In this document: positions 34,681-45,639 of the stretch, piece by piece | Layout: every line of letters starts with the position of its first letter | How positions within the stretch are numbered: the first letter of the stretch is position 1 | Source: Limnephilus marmoratus | Lineage: Eukaryota; Arthropoda; Insecta; Trichoptera; Limnephilidae | Length of the DNA: 64,000 bases | NCBI GenBank assembly: GCA_917880885.1 | Contig: OU862934.1 | Span: 31,542,734 to 31,606,733 of the forward strand | Reading direction: 5' to 3' | The notes under the pieces: model-generated | The model's input: only the letters and a program-made list of their open reading frames with translations | Databases searched by the model: none | What the model was told of the DNA's origin: nothing | Translations under genes and position numbers: made by a program

Positions 34681-35817
34681 ATGGAAAACAATCAAGCTAT
34701 GGCATCATCCAATTTGGGTATCATTCCCAATGTGCACAACTTATCCAAAACTCACTTACAAACTGCTTTAAGGGATAGAGGACTCTCGCCATCAAGCAAA
34801 TCTAAATCTACATTAAAGGCTTATGCACTTCTTTTTAACAAAAAGTACATTAAGAGAATAAACCTCGCCCCCTCAAGCGAAAATAATTCACGCTCGGCTA
34901 CGCAAGTTTTGGATAATCTTGTTCCTAACAAAGAACCTATGCTGCAAGTAATGGTAAAACAGGACATCGCACCCACCTTGACACAAGATAAAACTTACGA
35001 TTTATCCTCTTGGAAAGTCAAATATAATGGCGTCTCCGATGTGCTGGATTTCATCGACCGTATCGAAGAAACGGCTACAATCAAAAATATCCCATTCGAG
35101 ATTCTACGAAAAAACTTCATAGAACTCATCTCCCCAGAATTGATACCCTGGCACCGCATTCAAAAAACTAAATGCAAAGATTGGAATAAACTCAGATCTG
35201 CCCTAATCTCGAGCTTCGGAAAAACAGAAGCCCAGCACAGGATCAAATTATCTTTACTATCTATTAAACAGCTGGTAAATGAACCTGTAGCAACATTCAT
35301 AGAAAGGGCTGAATCCATTAACATCAAGCTTTCACATCCCGTTTCGGAAGCTGAACTATTACCAGTCATAACTGATGGCCTTTTAAGCAGATACGAGAAC
35401 ATCATCACCTCGCAGAAAATTGCATCCCTGGCCCAGTTAAACGAGGTCTGTCTCCTTCTGGAATCATACCAGGATAGGAAGAACATAAAGAATGTGTCAA
35501 ATAATGTAGTTGTGCCAAGCCGTCCGTCTGGTTTAAAACCAGAATTCGACAACAAAAAAGTGTGCTCTTTTTGCAAAAAAGTAGGCCATCTGGCCACTAC
35601 TTGTTTCAAGCAAGCGAGGTTTCTGGAATCCAAGGAACCCCGAACTTTCAAGAGGCATCACTCTAGGGACCGCTCTCCTCCACGCGACGAACTGCGCAAT
35701 ATTTTCAAGAAATCAAGGCACAACATGGAAAGGTTACAAAACCCAAGCGATGTCAGACCTCAGGTGGATTTCTCCAAGCCCCCACCAAATTTCTACATGA
35801 AGAGGCCAAAAAACTAA
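34681..35817 (+). CDS. Gag polyprotein of the inner Gypsy
   Basis: A 378-residue frame starting at ATG 34681, the first ATG after the leader. The N-terminal region has SAP-like character (LSKTHLQTALRDRGLSPSSK). A central capsid-like region follows, then a single CCHC zinc knuckle near residue 298 (CSFCKKVGHLATTC, spacing C-x2-C-x4-H-x4-C). The tail is basic (RTFKRHHSRDRSPPRDE). Gag packages the element's RNA into virus-like particles; the knuckle binds RNA. The last sense codons CCA AAA AAC before TAA form a -1 slippery heptamer. The outer element's residual gag start (45306-45500) shares LGIIP-V and LQALR-R--SP with this N-terminus. Confidence 0.93.
   Translation: MENNQAMASSNLGIIPNVHNLSKTHLQTALRDRGLSPSSKSKSTLKAYALLFNKKYIKRINLAPSSENNSRSATQVLDNLVPNKEPMLQVMVKQDIAPTLTQDKTYDLSSWKVKYNGVSDVLDFIDRIEETATIKNIPFEILRKNFIELISPELIPWHRIQKTKCKDWNKLRSALISSFGKTEAQHRIKLSLLSIKQLVNEPVATFIERAESINIKLSHPVSEAELLPVITDGLLSRYENIITSQKIASLAQLNEVCLLLESYQDRKNIKNVSNNVVVPSRPSGLKPEFDNKKVCSFCKKVGHLATTCFKQARFLESKEPRTFKRHHSRDRSPPRDELRNIFKKSRHNMERLQNPSDVRPQVDFSKPPPNFYMKRPKN
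35808..35814 (+). promoter_or_regulatory. -1 ribosomal frameshift slippery site A AAA AAC
   Basis: Read in the gag frame the sequence is CCA AAA AAC TAA; the heptamer A_AAA_AAC ends directly before the gag stop (35815-35817). A one-base backward slip enters the pol frame at CTA (35814), which is open to 39033. A_AAA_AAC is an established eukaryotic -1 slippery sequence. A downstream stimulatory structure was not demonstrated by eye. Confidence 0.82.
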
Positions 35818-38800
35818 ATAATAACCTCTCAGGCACCCATTCTGAACCAAGGTCTAAAGAATGGACTGATTGGTTAGCACACATTAAGTATTTTAACCAG
35901 ACCTTAAATGTTTCTTCGGTTTGTTGCAAACAAGCTAAAGATGGGAGACCCTATGCTTCTTTCTCTGTTAACAATGTGACCTTTTCCGGATTACTTGATA
36001 GTGGGGCATCCATCAGCTGTCTTGGCAACAATGCTCACTTGCCTTTTGTTAACAGTGATTTTAGAATTTCGCCCCAATCGACACACCTGACGACTGCAGA
36101 TAATGTTTCTCAGCCGGTCATCGGTGCCCTTGCCCTGCCAATTAATTGTAACAATAAAAAAGTTACAATCAATTTTCTAATAGTGCCCTCTATATCCCAG
36201 AATTTCATCCTTGGCGTTGACTTCTGGAAGGCATTCAATGTTGCTCCCCAAGTATTTAATACTCTTGGCGAAACCTCCACTGCCGCTCAAATTAGTGAGA
36301 TCCGCACAATAATACCTCACGAAAATTTAAGCACGGACCAGGCTCTCCAACTAAAGGAAATGGTCAATAAATTCGAATCAATATCCTTCGAAAAATGTGG
36401 ACTAGGTTTGACAAATTTGGTGGAACACCATATCAAAACCAATGGCCCACCCATCAAGCAACGTTATTACAACTTAGCCCCCCAAAAACTTAAACTTTTA
36501 GAAAACGAACTTGACGAAATGTTAAAAATGGGTGTGGTGGTTCCCAGCAGAAGTGCATGGACCAACCCAACTCTTTTGGTTTCTAAAAAAGACGGCTCTG
36601 CACGTTTCTGCCTCGACAGTAGACGTTTAAACTCTTGCACGGAAGCTGATGCGTATCCCTTACCTCACGTTCACGCAACCTTAGACAAGCTGCGTAACGC
36701 CAAGTTCATCTCTTCTGTCGATCTCAGCAAAGCGTTTTGGCAAATACCCTTGGACGCAGAATCGTGCGAAAAAACTGCTTTCGTTGTACCTGGTAGGGGA
36801 ATGTTCCATTTTAAAAAATTACCCTTTGGTCTAAAAAACAGCCCCGCCGAGTTACAAAGACTGATGGACAAACTTTTCGGTCCTGAAGTCGATAATAGCC
36901 TGTTTTGTTACCTTGACGACCTCATCATCGTCAGCGATACCTTTGAAAAACACCTATTAATGCTGGAAAAAGTTTTCCAACAACTCAAGTTCGCTGGTTT
37001 AACCATCAACTTGAAGAAGTCTGAATTCTGTAAGTCCCGTCTACGTTATTTGGGATTCATTGTCGACGAAAAAGGTCTAAGAACAGACCCCGCTAAGGTG
37101 GAAGCCATGGCAAATTTTCCCCGACCCAAAAACGCGAAGGAAGTCAAAGGTTTCCTTGGACTTGCAGGTTACTACAGGAGATTCATCAAAGACTTTTCCA
37201 CTATTGCAGCCCCCTTAAATAAAATTACCGGCATTCGTAAAGGTGTCAGCAATTTCCGATGGTCTGTCGAAACTGAAGAAGCGTTCACAACTTTAAAAAA
37301 TGCCCTTCAAAAAGCTCCCGTTCTGAATTGCCCGGATTTTGCACTCTCTTTTACCCTCCACACGGATGCCTCCAATGTAGGAATCGGTGGAGTCCTTACT
37401 CAAGAATTCCCAGATGGCGAACACCCTGTAGCGTATTTTTCCCGTACACTAAACAAACACGAGAAAAACTACGGAATTACCGAGAAAGAATTATTGGCTG
37501 TATTGGATTCTGTTCACCATTTCCGCGGTTACATAGACGGTAGCAAATTTACTGTAGTCACAGACCATAGTAGTTTGAAATGGTTGATCTCTTTAAGTAA
37601 TCCCTCCGGTAGGCTCGCTCGCTGGTCCTCCCGTTTGTCTCAATACAATTTTGATGTTGTTCACCGTAAAGGCGCGGACAATATTGTTCCCGACGCCCTT
37701 TCAAGAATTGAACTAGCTTCATTAAATGTTGACACAATTGCCCCCCCTCCATCTACAAAAGATGAATGGTACTTGAAAATCTTCGAAGGTTGCAAAAATA
37801 ACCAACAAAAGTTTCCTAATTTTATCATAAAAGAAGGACAACTATACCGTAATTGCAAGGCACCACTATCCATCCTCGAAGATTACTCGTGGAAACTTGT
37901 CGTTCCCCTCGAAGGTAGAGAACAAATAATCATTGACAATCATAGTGCTCCCGACTCCATACACCCAGGAAATTTCAAGACGTATAAAAAAATCGCCTTG
38001 AAGTATTATTGGCCTGGTCTCTTTAAGCAAATTCGCAATTACATCTCTAAATGTGAAACTTGTAAAGCTTATAAACATAGCACGGCAGCACCTGCCGGCC
38101 TAATGGGTAATCCCAAACGTGCCGACAGACCCCTACAATCATTGTCAATGGACCTCGTCGGACCCTTTCCTCGAAGTTATGCCGGACACATGCACATACT
38201 TAGTGTAGTGGATGTTTTCACTAAATTCTGTTGGATCTTCCCTTTAAAAAGAGCCAACGCGTCCGCCATCATCAAACTCCTGGAAAAACACATTTTTATA
38301 CCTTACGGAACACCCAGAACCATAATAGTTGATAACGGAAAACAATTTATTGCCCAAGAATTCAAAGATTTTCTTGCCAAATACGGAATCAAGGACATTT
38401 ACTATAACACCTTGTATACTCCACAAAATAACACTGTCGAACGTTATAACCAGACAATCAACACAGCTCTAGCTATTCTAGTTGATAAAGATCAACGTAC
38501 TTGGTGTAAAAACCTAGATAAAATTCAGGCTGCTATGAACAACACGGTTAACCTGGCCACTGGTTACACACCTTTCTTCTTAAAACACGGTATGGAACAA
38601 GTTGTTCACGGTTCTCTACATAGGGACACAAACTTTCCTACGTCAATTGCCGCCACAAGCAACCCTACCGCGGACTATGCCCATCGTCTGGAAGAACTGT
38701 CGGCCATCTACAGTGAAGTCACTGATGCTTTACTCCTGGCTCATCAAAAGAGCGCGGACAGATACAACCTACGTAGGAAACATGTCACCTTCAATACTGG

Positions 38801-39035
38801 AGACATAGTTTGGAGAAAGAACAACACACTTTCCCAAGGAGCCATGTATTTCTCTGCCAAGCTGGCACCACGTTTCGTGAAGGCCAAAGTTCTAAGAAAG
38901 ATATCAGATCTAGTGTACTCTTTGTCTGACTCCTCTGGAAAGCACATTGGTAATTACCATATTAAGGATATTGCAAAGACTGGAAGTGAGGAGTCAAGTA
39001 AAACTGCCCCCACTATCTCAGCAAACTCAAAATGA
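35814..39035 (+). CDS. Pol polyprotein of the inner Gypsy (PR-RT-RH-IN)
   Basis: Open for about 1073 codons from the frameshift site; the first in-frame Met is at 35976 (residues below count from it). Aspartic protease LLDSGAS near residue 6. RT with FCLDSRRLN, SVDLSKAFWQIPL (motif A, near 248) and YLDDLIIV (catalytic, near 312). RNase H with HTDASNVGIGG near 462 and VTDHSSLKWL. Integrase zinc finger H-x-H-x-C-x2-C type (HSAPDSIHPG...CETCKAY, near 655-697). Integrase core MDLVG, VDNGKQF and NNTVERYNQ, with exactly 35 residues between the second Asp and the Glu. A chromatin/LTR-binding-like C-terminus (GDIVWRKNN) near 940. It has no stop or frameshift and every catalytic residue I can check is present, so it is probably functional. 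It is made only after -1 frameshifting. Confidence 0.93.
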   Translation, partial: LNNNLSGTHSEPRSKEWTDWLAHIKYFNQTLNVSSVCCKQAKDGRPYASFSVNNVTFSGLLDSGASISCLGNNAHLPFVNSDFRISPQSTHLTTADNVSQPVIGALALPINCNNKKVTINFLIVPSISQNFILGVDFWKAFNVAPQVFNTLGETSTAAQISEIRTIIPHENLSTDQALQLKEMVNKFESISFEKCGLGLTNLVEHHIKTNGPPIKQRYYNLAPQKLKLLENELDEMLKMGVVVPSRSAWTNPTLLVSKKDGSARFCLDSRRLNSCTEADAYPLPHVHATLDKLRNAKFISSVDLSKAFWQIPLDAESCEKTAFVVPGRGMFHFKKLPFGLKNSPAELQRLMDKLFGPEVDNSLFCYLDDLIIVSDTFEKHLLMLEKVFQQLKFAGLTINLKKSEFCKSRLRYLGFIVDEKGLRTDPAKVEAMANFPRPKNAKEVKGFLGLAGYYRRFIKDFSTIAAPLNKITGIRKGVSNFRWSVETEEAFTTLKNALQKAPVLNCPDFALSFTLHTDASNVGIGGVLTQEFPDGEHPVAYFSRTLNKHEKNYGITEKELLAVLDSVHHFRGYIDGSKFTVVTDHSSLKWLISLSNPSGRLARWSSRLSQYNFDVVHRKGADNIVPDALSRIELASLNVDTIAPPPSTKDEWYLKIFEGCKNNQQKFPNFIIKEGQLYRNCKAPLSILEDYSWKLVVPLEGREQIIIDNHSAPDSIHPGNFKTYKKIALKYYWPGLFKQIRNYISKCETCKAYKHSTAAPAGLMGNPKRADRPLQSLSMDLVGPFPRSYAGHMHILSVVDVFTKFCWIFPLKRANASAIIKLLEKHIFIPYGTPRTIIVDNGKQFIAQEFKDFLAKYGIKDIYYNTLYTPQNNTVERYNQTINTALAILVDKDQRTWCKNLDKIQAAMNNTVNLATGYTPFFLKHGMEQVVHGSLHRDTNFPTSIAATSNPTADYAHRLEELSAIYSEVTDALLLAHQKSADRYNLRRKHVTFNTGDIVWRKNNTLSQGAMYFSAKLAPRFVKAKVLRKISDLVYSLSDSSGKHIGNYHIKDIAKTGSEESSKTAPTISANSK

Positions 39036-42000
39036 TCCAGTGTGTATCACCACAACCCTTTGGTAAGCACATCAGTCTTACAATGACTGGCGTGTAAAGT
39101 GTCAATTACATGTCCACCCTTTCGTTGATAAAACGAATATTGTTAAAAAATCATTTTTGTAAATTTATGTACACTCCACGGCGTAGTTTGCCCCGTTCTT
39201 GTTTATGAATTGGCAACCACCGTAATTTTTGTTCCACACGTTTTTGTTTTGTTTTTTATTTTTTTCTCACCTGTTCCAAAATTGATCACTTTAGAGCAGA
39301 GACACCCCTCGAGTCACAGTGTTTGGGAAGTCATGAATCCAAATCATTGCCTCTCAACCCCTCACACTATGCAACGTTCATGCCATGGCACGCTTTGCTA
39401 TGTAATGCAATATTGTAATTTTCACCATTTTTGTTTGTTGTTTTTTCATCATATCGGAAGGAATCTCTTCAAAAAATTTTTTTCTTTTATGTTCTGTAAG
39501 TACTGGAGCGTCGTTCTAAAGTCGGATTTGGTAAACTCCAAAGCGTTAAATCACGACCCAGGACTAGTAAACCATCTTAACATGCTCCATATTTTACTCA
39601 TCATGGTAAAAATAAGTGGTTACTCACATAATCACATTCCTTGTGTACAGTAGTTTTCAATTTTTCTCAAATGTTAAAAAAATTGATGGCGTCCTACCCG
39701 AGCTCTTTGCTAACAAATTGGATTTTGACACGTCCATTTTGAAATCATATGTATACAAATAAAGGAAAAGCCTTTAAATTGGTCTTTCCACCCTTATACA
39801 AATCTTCTTGGGCCCGTTTCAACTAAAGTACGTAAAACCAAATACTCGGTCTTTTGTTGTTATAAGAAGTCCTCGATTTGTCCCTCTTCACAACATGTAT
39901 GTCTTGTATTACATGCCTCAACCCTGACGGAAAAGGTTAATAAAACCTAACGGCAGCCCTGTTTTCCGTACATAAATAACCGCAGTTTAACGTAAATCAT
40001 CAATGTTTTGTTTGATCATCGTTTTGCAAACATAGGCATTCAACTCTTGTTTCGCCATTTAACCAAGTATTTGCAACCTAAATTGCACATAACCCGGTAT
40101 GATGTAACTGCACAAAAGGTATGTAAAACCACAATTGGTCCCTTTTGTTTGTCCCCACTGAAGTTGCTACAATAGACAGTATGTAAAACCATATAGGTCT
40201 GTCTTTGTTTGTCACATGGTGTAAACAGAAATGTATTCTGTCATCACCCCGCCTTTATAACATACGAAGTGACATTAAATTGTTTACCTCCTTGTTATTC
40301 TATCGTACGCTCCTGGGCTACGGAGTTAGTTAATCTAACAAATCTTCATATACTGTGTTAAAACAAGCATTGTTAACGTTTATTGTGTTGTATTTAAACG
40401 CAACCCTGTTACATTATAGGAGGGATCCTTAAAATACCTGCCACAATACGAGAAGTTCGTCATAATCACTTTTGCTCATAGCTAAATGTTATTGAGTTGG
40501 TCGTGTGACATATTTGTCATGAGTACCGTTTTGTACATTCTATTTTGGTCGTGTGACATATTTGTCATGAGTACCGTTTCGTACATTCTATTTTGGTCGT
40601 GTGACATATTTGTCATGAGTACCACCCTTTTGTATAACCTGTTCTGGTCGTGCGTCATTTATTTGCCGTGAGCACCGCTTTTATGTATAATTGTGTATAA
40701 ACTCTGTACACTACACGTGGAGACGTTAAAACACTTACCGTGATTCGTGTGAACGACATAATATCGGCTTTGCCATCTTCTTTAAGATGCATTGTATAAA
40801 CTCTTTGACTTCTGTCTATAATTGAGTTATATCTTGTGTGTACTTACATATTTTGTACACTATACGTGGAGACGTTAAAACACTTACCATGAGTCGTGCG
40901 AACGAAATAATATCAAACCTTTTGTGTGCGATCTACGAAATGTAGTCCACAACCCTTTGTTGTCATTCAACGCCGATGCCCGTGGACTTCCTGTTTTTTA
41001 CTTCTTTGCAAAAGGAAAGAAGCCCAGGAATATCTACTATCCCAAAAGGACTAGTTTTCAGCTTCACTGTCAATTATGGGGCATAGTGCTGTGGGAGTTA
41101 ATCGATTGAGCACAAAACCACCTAACTCGTTGTCTGGAGAACGAATAAGAAAACCCCCAGGTTTGTGAAATTGGAGCAAGGGTCTGTCTTTTCTCACAAT
41201 CATGTAGAAGTTTTAAAATGACCCCTAATCTTTTGCCCAATACACGCGAAAGATTAGCCTCTTTGTTATAATGTGTATTCAAATTTCTCCTCACCCTTTT
41301 CTGATAAATGTAAAGAGTCAGGAAATCTGCTGGTGGATTATGTTTCATTTTCACATAGAGTTTGAATTGGAAATTAGTCCAGTCTCTAGCAAATTTCGTA
41401 ACTCGTCTCCCTTCTCCCCTCCTCCCCCCATTCCCCCATGTTCTCAGATTATGTTTTGAAGTGAAAAATCTGTCGTTGACCATATTTCGCCCTCACTTGC
41501 AGTTCGAATAGGTAACTGTCCGGTTATCTACAGGTTTTCCCCCTCAATCTCTGCATATGTCTCACCTTTTTTCTCTTTCTCAATTCTACGAAACACATTC
41601 ATGAATGTTGGATATGTACGATATGCACTTGGCGTAACGTCTGTCTCCTTTTTGACAACCTTTATTCATGAATTGGTTTCCCTTTGCCGTGACTAGTTCA
41701 CGATTCTTTGTCTTGTTCTTTGAAATTCTACGAAAATGTTACCATCTTATGTTAACATAGGCCATAGAGGGCCGGTTGTTTTTTAACCAAGACATATTGT
41801 CACTCGGCAAGCGCCAAGTCATCCTGGAAAAGGAAAATGTTCATGTAATCACAATTTAGTTAGGAATCTCTCTTCGTCACTCTCTGAGTCGGTGGTTAAA
41901 ATTTCGTTTATTTCATTTTCTGGACACATTTTGTTTCTCTCCAAACCTTTTCTTCATTGGTCCCTAGGCAGGTAAACTTCAAGAATTTTGCTCTAATAAT

Positions 42001-43060
42001 AATTTCTCCCGGATTTAAAAAGAAGCCCAGGCGGATGTCATCACCAACAGCCAAGCTGAGCTTCACTTCCTGACAGCACGCGCTGTGGTTACAAGGTCCC
42101 TCCTGCTGCCATTTTCTACGTATTTGTTCCTGAAAGCACAGACCATACCGCTCATATGTATGTTGTCTTGTCGTGCCACAGCAAGCTGAGTTGTCCCACC
42201 ATACATTATGACACTCTAAACTCTAAACTACCTTTTGGGCACGCTAGCTCCTAGGTTTGTTCTTACTCTTGCTATCAATGCCAACCTTGCCGTCTCTTGC
42301 TCTGTCATGCAGTGACGCATATATCGTCATGTGTAAACCATCATTACCTTGACCCACCAGTATTCGCTGAATGCGTACCAATACAAGTTATCTTGAGCTA
42401 CATTATGCTTCAATAACCATTATATACGATCCGTGTTTACCATAATAACACTTAGGATTCGTACTGGCATGTCTGCAGATACTGGATTCTTCTCTTCAAT
42501 GGCCTCTGTAACCATAGTCGCGGCACAGCAACCACAGTCTCCACTTTGCGAACTTCAACGTCTTCAACCAAACCAGGTGTTTTCTAAGGCCTAAGTGTAC
42601 TCTTGAGTGTTATCTCAAATGGGTCTGATTGCAGTGATAATGTAATCCTTAGAATCTGTGAAACCACGTCCTTTTCTTCGAAATTCTCCGAAACCAAACA
42701 AATCCACGCTTCGCAAACTTAGCTCCCAGACCAATGAAACCTTAGAATCACACCTTTTCTCTTCTCTTGTACAAATGTATTGTCATTCTTTCAATTGCAT
42801 AACCATGTGTATTGTCATTTTTTCAATTGCATAACCATGTATGTTGTTTTACACCATGTACTCTCCCCAAAGTTGTCTTTTCCAAACATTCTATGTACCC
42901 CCATCCATTCCCTACAAACATTGTGACCTAAACTATAGCATAAACTGTATGTTCTAGCTAGGCAATCTCTCAAGCAACGAATCTCTCAAAAAACCCCGAT
43001 GGAAGCATAAGAGGATTTTTTTTCCTACAGCTCCATTGCCACGTCGCTTTTTTTCCAAGC
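39036..43060 (+). other. Long 3' non-coding region of the inner Gypsy
   Basis: About 4 kb between the pol stop and the polypurine tract, with no frame over 147 codons and no envelope-like features (no cleavage site, fusion peptide or C-terminal anchor recognised). It contains the 48-bp repeat array at 40499-40700 and blocks conserved in the outer element (about 40430-40930 and 41920-42010). Near 42770-42845 a 46-bp segment (TATTGTCATTCTTTCAATTG) is duplicated. Conservation between two relatives suggests a cis function (packaging, RNA stability or promoter control) but this is inference. Confidence 0.7.
40499..40700 (+). repeat. 48-51-bp tandem repeat, four copies, in the Gypsy 3' region
   Basis: Units begin GGTCGTGTGACATATTTGTC and continue ATGAGTACCG; starts at about 40499, 40547, 40595 and 40646. 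The outer element has three copies of a related unit (32540-32655, minus). A 61-codon frame here is a repeat artefact. Confidence 0.83.
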
Positions 43061-43071
43061 GCGGGGGGAAG
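43061..43071 (+). promoter_or_regulatory. Polypurine tract of the inner Gypsy
   Basis: GCGGGGGGAAG directly before the TG of the 3' LTR; the primer for plus-strand DNA synthesis. Confidence 0.82.
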
Positions 43072-43804
43072 TGTTATGGTACGCCCTAAACGACAGAATT
43101 CGAGTCTAAGAACACCGCCGCAGACAGCAACACCCCGCTCCCCCCTGTTTCCTGTTACCTACTTCCTCTCCCCTCTGCATTCCCGGGCAGTCGAGAATTG
43201 CAAGCCGCTTCGGGAACACGTTACGCTCCTCGGATCGAACACCGAGTTCGCGGCTAATTTCTGTCGATCAATTTGAACGCAATTACATCTGCGATGTTAA
43301 TTGAAGTACATACGGGTTTTAGCGCTGGTATTCTGCCATGCCTGTGTGAACTTCGGGTCCTGTCCTAGACTCGGGAAGTGCCCCTGCTGAACCCGGAAGG
43401 CGTAGATCCCCGAACATCATGTAAGCTGTACAATTATTCCCTCTTCTGTTTGTGTCCTATAACGATAGACTGTAAACCCTCGCGAAAAGCCATCACTCAG
43501 AGAGTTCGTTTTAGAGATCATGAGGTATAAACACGATAGCTAGGTTTGTGTAATATGCATTTCTTGTATTGAATTGTACTGTAATAACCTATGTACTGTG
43601 TTTTGAATTTGCAATACATGAATCTATTTAACTCAATCCTGTTGTTAATCTGCCTCGGCAGGAGCATTTCCTAGAGTGTATTTCCCGGACGACCGTGGGG
43701 GAGAGAGAGAGTTCCGAAGCATTCATGCGACCTGCCCCTGGAATAGAGGGTACTTTTGTCTCTGCTGTGAGCTGGCCTGGGACATGTTAGGGCCCATCAT
43801 AACA
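43072..43804 (+). repeat. 3' LTR of the inner Gypsy
   Basis: 733 bp, one detected difference from the 5' LTR, followed by the target duplication GAGT. Confidence 0.92.
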
Positions 43805-43808
43805 GAGT

Positions 43809-45300
43809 ATAAAGTAATTATAACGAACTTCTCGTATCATGGCGGATGTTTTGAGGATCTCTCCTATGATGGTAGATATTGTCACGTTTTCACGTCTCAC
43901 GTGACAGGAATGAACGATTTACAACAAATTTTGCCCAGTATTGAAAGACAGTAACCCAATAGATATTTAAAACAATTTAATGAGATAAATCACCCTCTCG
44001 ATCAACAACCCTGTGTTGACGAGCAAACAATGAGTAGTTATGACGGACTCCCCGTGACGTGTAAAAACACAAAGATATTATGAGATTCGCATCTATAGCA
44101 GTGGATATTGTAAGGTTCACACCTATAATAGTAGATATTGTAAGGCTCGTGCCTATAATGTTACAAAAGTTTACGTTCGGAAATGTGGGTCCCCATTCAA
44201 TACAGACGGCGGTTTTGCAATGATGTAATTAATACGGCACTGCTGTAGCTTAATAATTTCATATTAGCATACGTTACAAGACTTGCCAAAAGGCGATAAA
44301 CACAAATTTTATTGAAGATCTGGCCAAGATTTTAAACTTCAAACAAGAATAATGGTACAATAAAGGACAAAAGAAACTGATGTCATGATAAAATATTGTA
44401 CCTCATAATGAAGTTGTATATGTACAAAGAACAATGTTAATGAAGGGACGAAACGTATTGTCACTTTTATAACAAATATTTTTCTCAGAATCCGACAAAA
44501 TACGATTCTGGAAAAAAAATAGAGCAATTGGGTTGAGCGCCATTCTAATTTTTGGAAAAAGAAGAAAAACCACAAGTAGCAACAAGGTTGCCCTTGAATT
44601 GTTTCGAATCCAGCGAATGTGACCTGATAGGTGTGTACATTTGGTGTATTCGAAACGATCCCCAATGTACAACATTACTATGAATGTGTTAGGATGGGGT
44701 GAAGAGGAAAAAGAAAAAAGAAAAAACGGGAGGATTTCCTATTATAACGGAAATCGTCGCGACATTCTTACAATATGGTGCTGTGACCATAGTAGTGAGC
44801 TGCGGCAATGGTCTGAAACCAATGGTTATTATACAGACTTGCACTTAAGATTTTATATTTACAACATTAGGGTAGGGACGTACTGGTACGACAAAACCCG
44901 ACACAAAACAATTAAAAAAAAGGTGATATGACAAGATGAGGCGATGAGGTGAGAAAAAAAAACGCGCGGATGCTGCAAGAATTGTGAAAAGGAAAGCGAC
45001 GTCTTGGAGCAGGAGTTTTCCGGAACCGTTGATGGTAGGAGGAAAAGGAGGCCCTTTCCCGAAGTGATCAATTTCAGGAAGAGGATGCATACAAGTATGA
45101 AAACGGTGCCCCAAGAGGTGCTCTTGTGGTACAGCAGGCAAGGCACGCAGGATGTACAAGAACATATAAAATTATGCAAAAAGAAAAAGAATGTACAGGA
45201 GTTAGGCTACCGTTGACATTAATGTGCCTTCGGGTGTAAGGATTACCTCACGAATGCCCATATGGGTGATTATTTACATTTAATATTTCAAGTAACTCAC
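43809..45300 (-). other. Outer element, region between gag remnant and inner insertion
   Basis: On the minus strand the end of this block (43809-43880) aligns with inner Gypsy 40405-40470, so the inner element sits in the outer's 3' region. The rest shows no protease, RT, RNase H or integrase. Repeated GATATTGTAAGG motifs lie at 44100-44160. Confidence 0.65.
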
Positions 45301-45305
45301 GTCAT

Positions 45306-45500
45306 TTATGACAAGAGTTTTGCCAATTTGATAACGCCTGAGTACTTGATGTGATGGAATTTACTGATTCCGTCACAGTAAGGCATTTTGGAATTATTCC
45401 GAGGAGAAATCTTTCTATTTCTCAGGGCCTGTAGTAATTCTTCCTTTCTTGAAGTAAAGACGTGCGGGATTATACCCAGCGTAACTTGAGGAACTTCCAT
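45306..45500 (-). pseudogene. Truncated gag of the outer element
   Basis: ATG at 45498-45500 opens 64 codons. The first 40 or so resemble the inner Gag N-terminus (LGIIPHV, LLQALRNRKISPRNNSK), then similarity stops abruptly and the frame ends at TAA. The loss from here to the pol end defines a large internal deletion that left only the first part of gag. The ATG and early gag may be kept because packaging signals often extend into gag. Confidence 0.7.
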
Positions 45501-45639
45501 GGTGTATAAGATCGTATCAGAGTGACCTTATGTTGGAAAAAGTGAGAACTAGACTCGCAATTGGAAAGAAATTGGGCAGAGATTGACCACTGGGGACGTA
45601 TTTTTACAAAAAGTTTTGGAAAAAAAACGCGTTTTTTAT

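Larger units (their letters stand above)
32670..43804 (+). mobile_element. Full-length Ty3/Gypsy LTR retrotransposon, probably recent
   Basis: LTRs of 733 bp (32670-33402 and 43072-43804) differ at only one position that I could find (T/G near 32799/43205). A GAGT target duplication flanks them (32666-32669 and 43805-43808). A polypurine tract precedes the right LTR. Gag (34681-35817) and pol (35814-39035) are uninterrupted and linked by a -1 frameshift signal. No envelope-like gene is present; instead about 4 kb of non-coding sequence separates pol from the 3' LTR. It inserted in opposite orientation into the 3' region of a related element. Confidence 0.93.

Noticed and set aside
39210..39653. 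Possible env-like or accessory ORF after Gypsy pol
   Set aside because: It is a 147-codon frame with scattered hydrophobic residues but no signal peptide pattern, cleavage site, or anchor, and it is not clearly preserved in the outer relative.
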